Shown in pieces: positions 59,940-64,000 of a stretch of 64,000 nt of DNA. Under the pieces are notes generated by a model. It saw only the letters and a list, made by a program, of their open reading frames with translations, did no database searches and had not been told where the DNA came from. A program made the translations under genes and the position numbers. The stretch is from Paradevosia shaoguanensis (GTDB taxonomy: Bacteria > Pseudomonadota > Alphaproteobacteria > Rhizobiales > Devosiaceae). The stretch is from positions 3,030,501 to 3,094,500 of the forward strand of contig NZ_CP068983.1 of NCBI RefSeq assembly GCF_016801025.1, read 5' to 3'. Positions within the stretch are counted from its first letter, which is position 1. Each line of letters begins with the position of its first letter.

Positions 59940-60932
59940 TCAAGGCGTGGCAGCGAGGCCGGCTTCGCTCAATTGCAGCCGACGCCGCTGCGCCACCGAG
60001 GCGAAAACCAGCAATTGCAGCTGGTGGAACAGCATGAGCGGCAGCACCACGATGCTCACGATCTGCGAGGGGAACAGCAGCACGGCGATAGGCAATCCGC
60101 TGGCCAGGCTCTTGGTCGCCCCGCAGAACAGCAGCGCCGTCTGCTGCGGCGTGCCGAGGCCCGCCCATGAGCCCGCCAGCCGCAGGCACACCACTACGAC
60201 CGCGAGCAGCACCGCATCGACTGCGATGATGGTCAGCAGCGCCGTCACCGGCACCTGTTGCCAGACGCCCGCGACGACGCCAGCGCCGAACGCCGAATAG
60301 ACGATGAGAAGGATCGAGCCACGATCGACCGTCAGCGTCAGCATCCGCTGTTTTTCGACCCAGCCGCCGATGAAGCGGCGCAGCACCATGCCCAGGATGA
60401 ACGGCAGCAGGATCTGCACGGCAATGCTGCCCACCGCCTGCCAGCTGAAGCCGCCGCCCGTCGCCCCCAGCATCAGCGCCGCAAGGGCCGGGGTGATGAA
60501 GACACCGGCCAGGTTGGAGAGCGTCGCCCCGCAGATCGCGCCCGCCACATCGCCCTTGGCGAGGCCCGTGAACGCGATCGAGGATTGCACCGTCGAAGGC
60601 AGGATGCCGAGGAAGATGATGCCCGCCGAAAGCTCCGGCCCGATCATTGAGCCGAGCGTCCAGGCGAGGATCAGCGCCAGGATGGGGAACAGCACATAGG
60701 TCGAGCCGAACATCAGCCCCTGCAACCGCCAGTCTGTCAGCCCGGCCCAGACCGTTTCCAGTTTCAGTCGCGCGCCATAGAGGAAGAACAGCAGCGCCAC
60801 CGCGTAATAGGCCACCGACGACACGATCGGCGCCGCCGCGCCGCGCGCCGGCAGCACTATGGCGAGGGCCACCGTGCCTAGCAGCAGCAGCGTGTAGAGG
60901 TCAATTCCGTAGCGTTTGAGCTGGGTCAGCAT
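59940..60932 (-). CDS. Bile acid:sodium symporter (SBF) family transporter
   Basis: This 330-residue protein has about ten membrane segments and the SBF/YfeH pattern: LLLLGTVALAIVLPARG, GARLKLETVWAGLTDWRLQGLMFGSTYVLFPILALILAW, GIIFLGILPSTVQSSIAFTGLAKGDVAGAICGATLSNLAGVFITPALAAL and the end FCGATKSLASGLPIAVLLFPSQIVSIVVLPLMLFHQLQLLVFA. The P-S-T-V-Q-S-S and C-G-A-T-K-S-L-A motifs are diagnostic. It probably moves an organic anion. It is divergent from the LysR gene, with a palindrome between them. Confidence 0.93.
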   Translation of the reverse strand: MLTQLKRYGIDLYTLLLLGTVALAIVLPARGAAAPIVSSVAYYAVALLFFLYGARLKLETVWAGLTDWRLQGLMFGSTYVLFPILALILAWTLGSMIGPELSAGIIFLGILPSTVQSSIAFTGLAKGDVAGAICGATLSNLAGVFITPALAALMLGATGGGFSWQAVGSIAVQILLPFILGMVLRRFIGGWVEKQRMLTLTVDRGSILLIVYSAFGAGVVAGVWQQVPVTALLTIIAVDAVLLAVVVVCLRLAGSWAGLGTPQQTALLFCGATKSLASGLPIAVLLFPSQIVSIVVLPLMLFHQLQLLVFASVAQRRRLQLSEAGLAATP

Positions 60933-60982
60933 GTTCCGGTCTCCATCAGAGATGGATATTGCAGTGCTCGGTAAGAATGAAG

Positions 60983-61010
60983 CATGATAGGCAACATATC
61001 GCCGATCATG
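60983..61010. promoter_or_regulatory. LysR-type operator candidate
   Basis: CATGATAGGC and GCCGATCATG are 10-base arms with one mismatch and an 8-base spacer. The site lies between the divergent transporter and LysR genes, just before the LysR start, where LysR-type regulators usually bind. Confidence 0.6.
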
Positions 61011-61017
61011 AATTGTG

Positions 61018-61881
61018 ATGACCGTGCCCGTTCCCGATCTGCAGCCTAGCTGGCTCCGGTCCTTTCTCGAAGTTGCCCGCTGCGAAAGCTTCTCGCAGGC
61101 GGCGCGCGAGCTGGGCCTCCAGCAATCGACCGTCAGCCAGCACATCCGGCGCCTCGAGGCCGCCCTCGGTCGGCGGTTGCTTTCGCGTACCACGCACAGC
61201 GTTTCCCTCACCGCCGAAGGCGCGGCCGCGCTCGATCTCGCCATGCAGGTCATCGGTGCGCATGACAGCCTCGGCGGCCACTTCATCCGCCTCGCCCAGC
61301 GCCGTCGCATGCGCTTCGGCATCTCCGAGGATTTCGCGCTGCTCGCGCTCTCCGATGTGCTCCACAGCTTCGGCCGGCAATATCCGGACGTCGACCTCGA
61401 ACTCACCGTCGGCCTCTCGCAGGCGCTTTACGATGGTTTCGATTCCGGCCAGCTTGACGTGATCTTCGCCAAGCGTCGGCAGGGCGATCGTCGCGGCGTC
61501 ACCGCCTGGCGCGAAAACCTCGCCTGGATCGGTCGCCCCGGCCTCAGCCTCGATCCCTCGGTGCCGGTGCCGCTCATCGCCTATCCGCCGCCCTCGGTCA
61601 CCCGAACGCTTGCCGTCAACGCGCTCAACGAAGCCAGCCGGGACTGGCACCTCGTCTGCACCAGCGGCAGTCTCAGCGGCATCCGCGCCGCCGCCCTCGC
61701 CGGCATGGGCGTAGCCGCCCACTCCCCCCGCCTCCTGCCCACGGGCCTCGCCATTATCCCCGAAACCAGCGGCCTTCCGCCACTGGGCCAGGTCGAATTC
61801 GCAGCACTCGGTCCGGGCAGGGGCCAGACAATCGCCAACGCGCTGATCGATACGCTGATGGCAAGCATCGGGCGGGGGTGA
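61018..61881 (+). CDS. LysR family transcriptional regulator
   Basis: This 287-residue protein has the LysR N-terminal helix-turn-helix: LQPSWLRSFLEVARCESFSQAARELGLQQSTVSQHIRRLEAALGRRLLSRTTHSVSLTAEGAAAL, then a substrate-binding domain with MRFGISEDFALLALSDVLHSFGRQYPDVDLELTVGLSQALYDGFDSGQLDVIFAKR. This is the short-variant effector domain. It is divergent from the SBF transporter, which it likely controls. The ATG at 61018 is chosen over a GTG one codon before. Confidence 0.94.
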   Translation: MTVPVPDLQPSWLRSFLEVARCESFSQAARELGLQQSTVSQHIRRLEAALGRRLLSRTTHSVSLTAEGAAALDLAMQVIGAHDSLGGHFIRLAQRRRMRFGISEDFALLALSDVLHSFGRQYPDVDLELTVGLSQALYDGFDSGQLDVIFAKRRQGDRRGVTAWRENLAWIGRPGLSLDPSVPVPLIAYPPPSVTRTLAVNALNEASRDWHLVCTSGSLSGIRAAALAGMGVAAHSPRLLPTGLAIIPETSGLPPLGQVEFAALGPGRGQTIANALIDTLMASIGRG

Positions 61882-62010
61882 GGGGGCCGGCGGTAAATCC
61901 GCCAACCCTTGAACTCATTGGTGGCCACCAGACCGGAAATCGCCATAACTTTTGTCTTGGATGAACTCTGCCGGCTGATGCCATCTTCGGAAATTTCCGA
62001 TGCCGCCTGA

Positions 62011-63018
<1,008 letters not shown>

Positions 63019-63103
63019 CGGGTTGAAGCAGGCGGCATAACTCAGCACCCGTCGCCAAAGTGGCGCGGTGTTCGCAACCGCGCCCTTTGCAATGGCTCTC
63101 CAG

Positions 63104-63613
63104 TCATGCGCGGCCGGCGCTGAGGCTGGCAAGGAGTTCGTCGAGCTGCTCGAACTGTTCGGGCGTGCCTTCCATTCCGCCCAGGGATTCATCGAGCGCT
63201 TCCTTGGTGGGGTAGACTTCAGTGAAGGTCAGCAGCGTCTTGCCGTCCTTTTCCACGAAAACCACCGTCGAGACGGCGCCGTTCTCGTCTTCCTCGTTAG
63301 TCCAGACGATCCGCGACGGTGGCACCACTTCGAGATATTTGCCGAAGAAGGCCCAGGTGTTTTCGGCGTCCTTGCCGAATTCGAGGCGGTAGGTACCGCC
63401 GGTGCGCACGTCCATCTCGCAGGAGCGCAGCGGTATGCCAATGGATTTGGGCACCCACCAGCGCGCAAACAGCTCCGGATTGGTCCAGGCCTCGAACACG
63501 ATCCGGGCCGGTGCATCGAAGATGCGCGTCACCACCATCTCGACCTCGGATGCCCGCTTCACCGTGGTTCGGCCCTCGATCAGGACCGAGCCATTCTCTT
63601 GTCTATCGTTCAT
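63104..63613 (-). CDS. SRPBCC (AHSA1-type) domain protein
   Basis: This 169-residue protein has the AHSA1/activator-of-Hsp90-like START fold: VVTRIFDAPARIVFEAWTNPELFARWWVPKSIGIPLRSCEMDVRTGGTYRLEFGK, then YLEVVPPSRIVWTNEE and LTFTEVYPTKEALDESLGGMEGTPEQFEQLDELLASL. The end motif (GTPEQFEQLDELL) is typical. A hydrophobic ligand is expected; the ligand is unknown. Its ATG lies inside the end of the arsR-like gene (11-base overlap), giving tight coupling. Confidence 0.93.
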   Translation of the reverse strand: MNDRQENGSVLIEGRTTVKRASEVEMVVTRIFDAPARIVFEAWTNPELFARWWVPKSIGIPLRSCEMDVRTGGTYRLEFGKDAENTWAFFGKYLEVVPPSRIVWTNEEDENGAVSTVVFVEKDGKTLLTFTEVYPTKEALDESLGGMEGTPEQFEQLDELLASLSAGRA

Positions 63614-63956
63614 CGCGTTTCTCCTTGAGTTTGAGTTCTTCGACAACCTTGTCCAGCTTGTCGAAACGGGCGTCCCAAAGCTGGCGGTACTGTTCGATCC
63701 ACTCCGCCTCCTGCTCGAGGCGGCTGGCGCCGAGCCGGCAGGTGCGCACGCGGCCGATCTTCTCGGTGGTGACCAGCCCCACCTGTTCGAGGACGCTGAC
63801 ATGCTTCTTCATGCCCGTGAGGCTCATGTGGAACCTCTCGGCAAGGTCCGAGACCGAGGCGTCGGCGCGTCCCAACTGCTCGAGAATGCCACGTCGGGTG
63901 GCGTCCGAGAGCGCGGCGAAGGAAGCATCAAAGTGAGTTTGAGAATACTGAACCAT
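63603..63956 (-). CDS. ArsR/SmtB family transcriptional regulator, paired with SRPBCC protein
   Basis: This 117-residue protein has a winged helix: DASFAALSDATRRGILEQLGRADASVSDLAERFHMSLTGMKKHVSVLEQVGLVTTEKIGRVRTCRLGA. No metal-binding cysteines are seen. ArsR-SRPBCC pairs like this are common in proteobacteria; the regulator usually represses its own operon. The ATG at 63956 is taken because it is within an operator-like palindrome and starts the conserved MVQYSQTHFDA; the frame upstream adds 12 residues without support. Confidence 0.94.
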   Translation of the reverse strand: MVQYSQTHFDASFAALSDATRRGILEQLGRADASVSDLAERFHMSLTGMKKHVSVLEQVGLVTTEKIGRVRTCRLGASRLEQEAEWIEQYRQLWDARFDKLDKVVEELKLKEKRDER

Positions 63957-63968
63957 GTAGTTCAGTAT
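63945..63968. promoter_or_regulatory. Operator palindrome over the arsR-like start codon
   Basis: ATACTGAAC-CATGTA-GTTCAGTAT is a perfect inverted repeat with 9-base arms and a 6-base spacer. The spacer contains the start codon on the minus strand, so a bound repressor would block both transcription and the translation start. Self-repression is inferred. Confidence 0.78.
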
Positions 63969-64000
63969 ATGTGTCTGAATTCCGATCTGCAAGAAGCAAG

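Overview
The window is a 64 kb piece of a GC-rich alphaproteobacterial chromosome. Housekeeping genes (a YqeY/GatB-domain protein, dnaG, rpoD) share it with many ABC uptake systems and a Rhizobiales-style C-P lyase cluster. Gene order and protein character fit Hyphomicrobiales, and something Devosia-like is the best guess. That placement is inference; there is no rRNA in the window to settle it. I recognise no tRNA, rRNA, insertion sequence, prophage or CRISPR array.

Layout. 0-8.5 kb: the end of a VOC protein, a YqeY-type protein, an MFS exporter, BrkB and HdeD membrane proteins, DNA primase, the primary sigma factor and two small proteins. 8.6-20.8 kb: mixed metabolism and envelope genes, namely OsmC, a luciferase-like oxidoreductase, a GyrI-like protein, an esterase with an ArsR regulator, a DUF4282 protein, a large OmpA-family protein with a proline/alanine/glutamate/glutamine repeat stalk, YjbQ, a TauE-type permease, a SIMPL-domain protein, and an FAH-family/aldehyde dehydrogenase pair that looks like the last two steps of oxidative pentose degradation. 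20.8-31.9 kb: phosphonate use, with phnF divergent from phnGHIJKL, then a hexapeptide acyltransferase and the transporter phnCDE1E2. A perfect inverted repeat lies between phnF and phnG and a three-unit Pho box precedes phnC. phnM and phnN are not here. GC-rich palindromic repeats sit at the edges and inside this block.

31.9-35.4 kb: a cardiolipin synthase-like protein, small membrane proteins, a VanZ-like protein and a P-loop ATPase. 35.5-47 kb: a coherent catabolic island with a NagB-like sugar-phosphate deaminase carrying altered catalytic residues, an M20 amidohydrolase, a complete dipeptide-type ABC importer split over two divergent operons, an M81 (MlrC-like) metallopeptidase, a CutC-family protein and a ROK regulator. 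The same 9-mer occurs in the two key intergenic regions. I infer import and dismantling of an amino-sugar or N-acyl/peptide conjugate. This is the best candidate for an undescribed system here.

47-61.9 kb: a second catabolic island with a VOC protein, an orphan peptide-type binding protein, hydantoinase/oxoprolinase subunits A and B, a TetR regulator, an FAD dehydrogenase, a cyclophilin, a BAAT/dienelactone-hydrolase-like enzyme, a gamma-glutamyltransferase-family protein, an SBF-family transporter and a LysR regulator. A near-perfect 35-bp palindrome lies in the tetR/FAD gap, and two other promoters of the island share an AT-rich octamer motif. 62-64 kb: an aldo/keto reductase, then an ArsR-SRPBCC pair whose start codon lies inside a perfect operator-like palindrome.

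All functions are assigned by reading motifs and known family features. No database search was possible.
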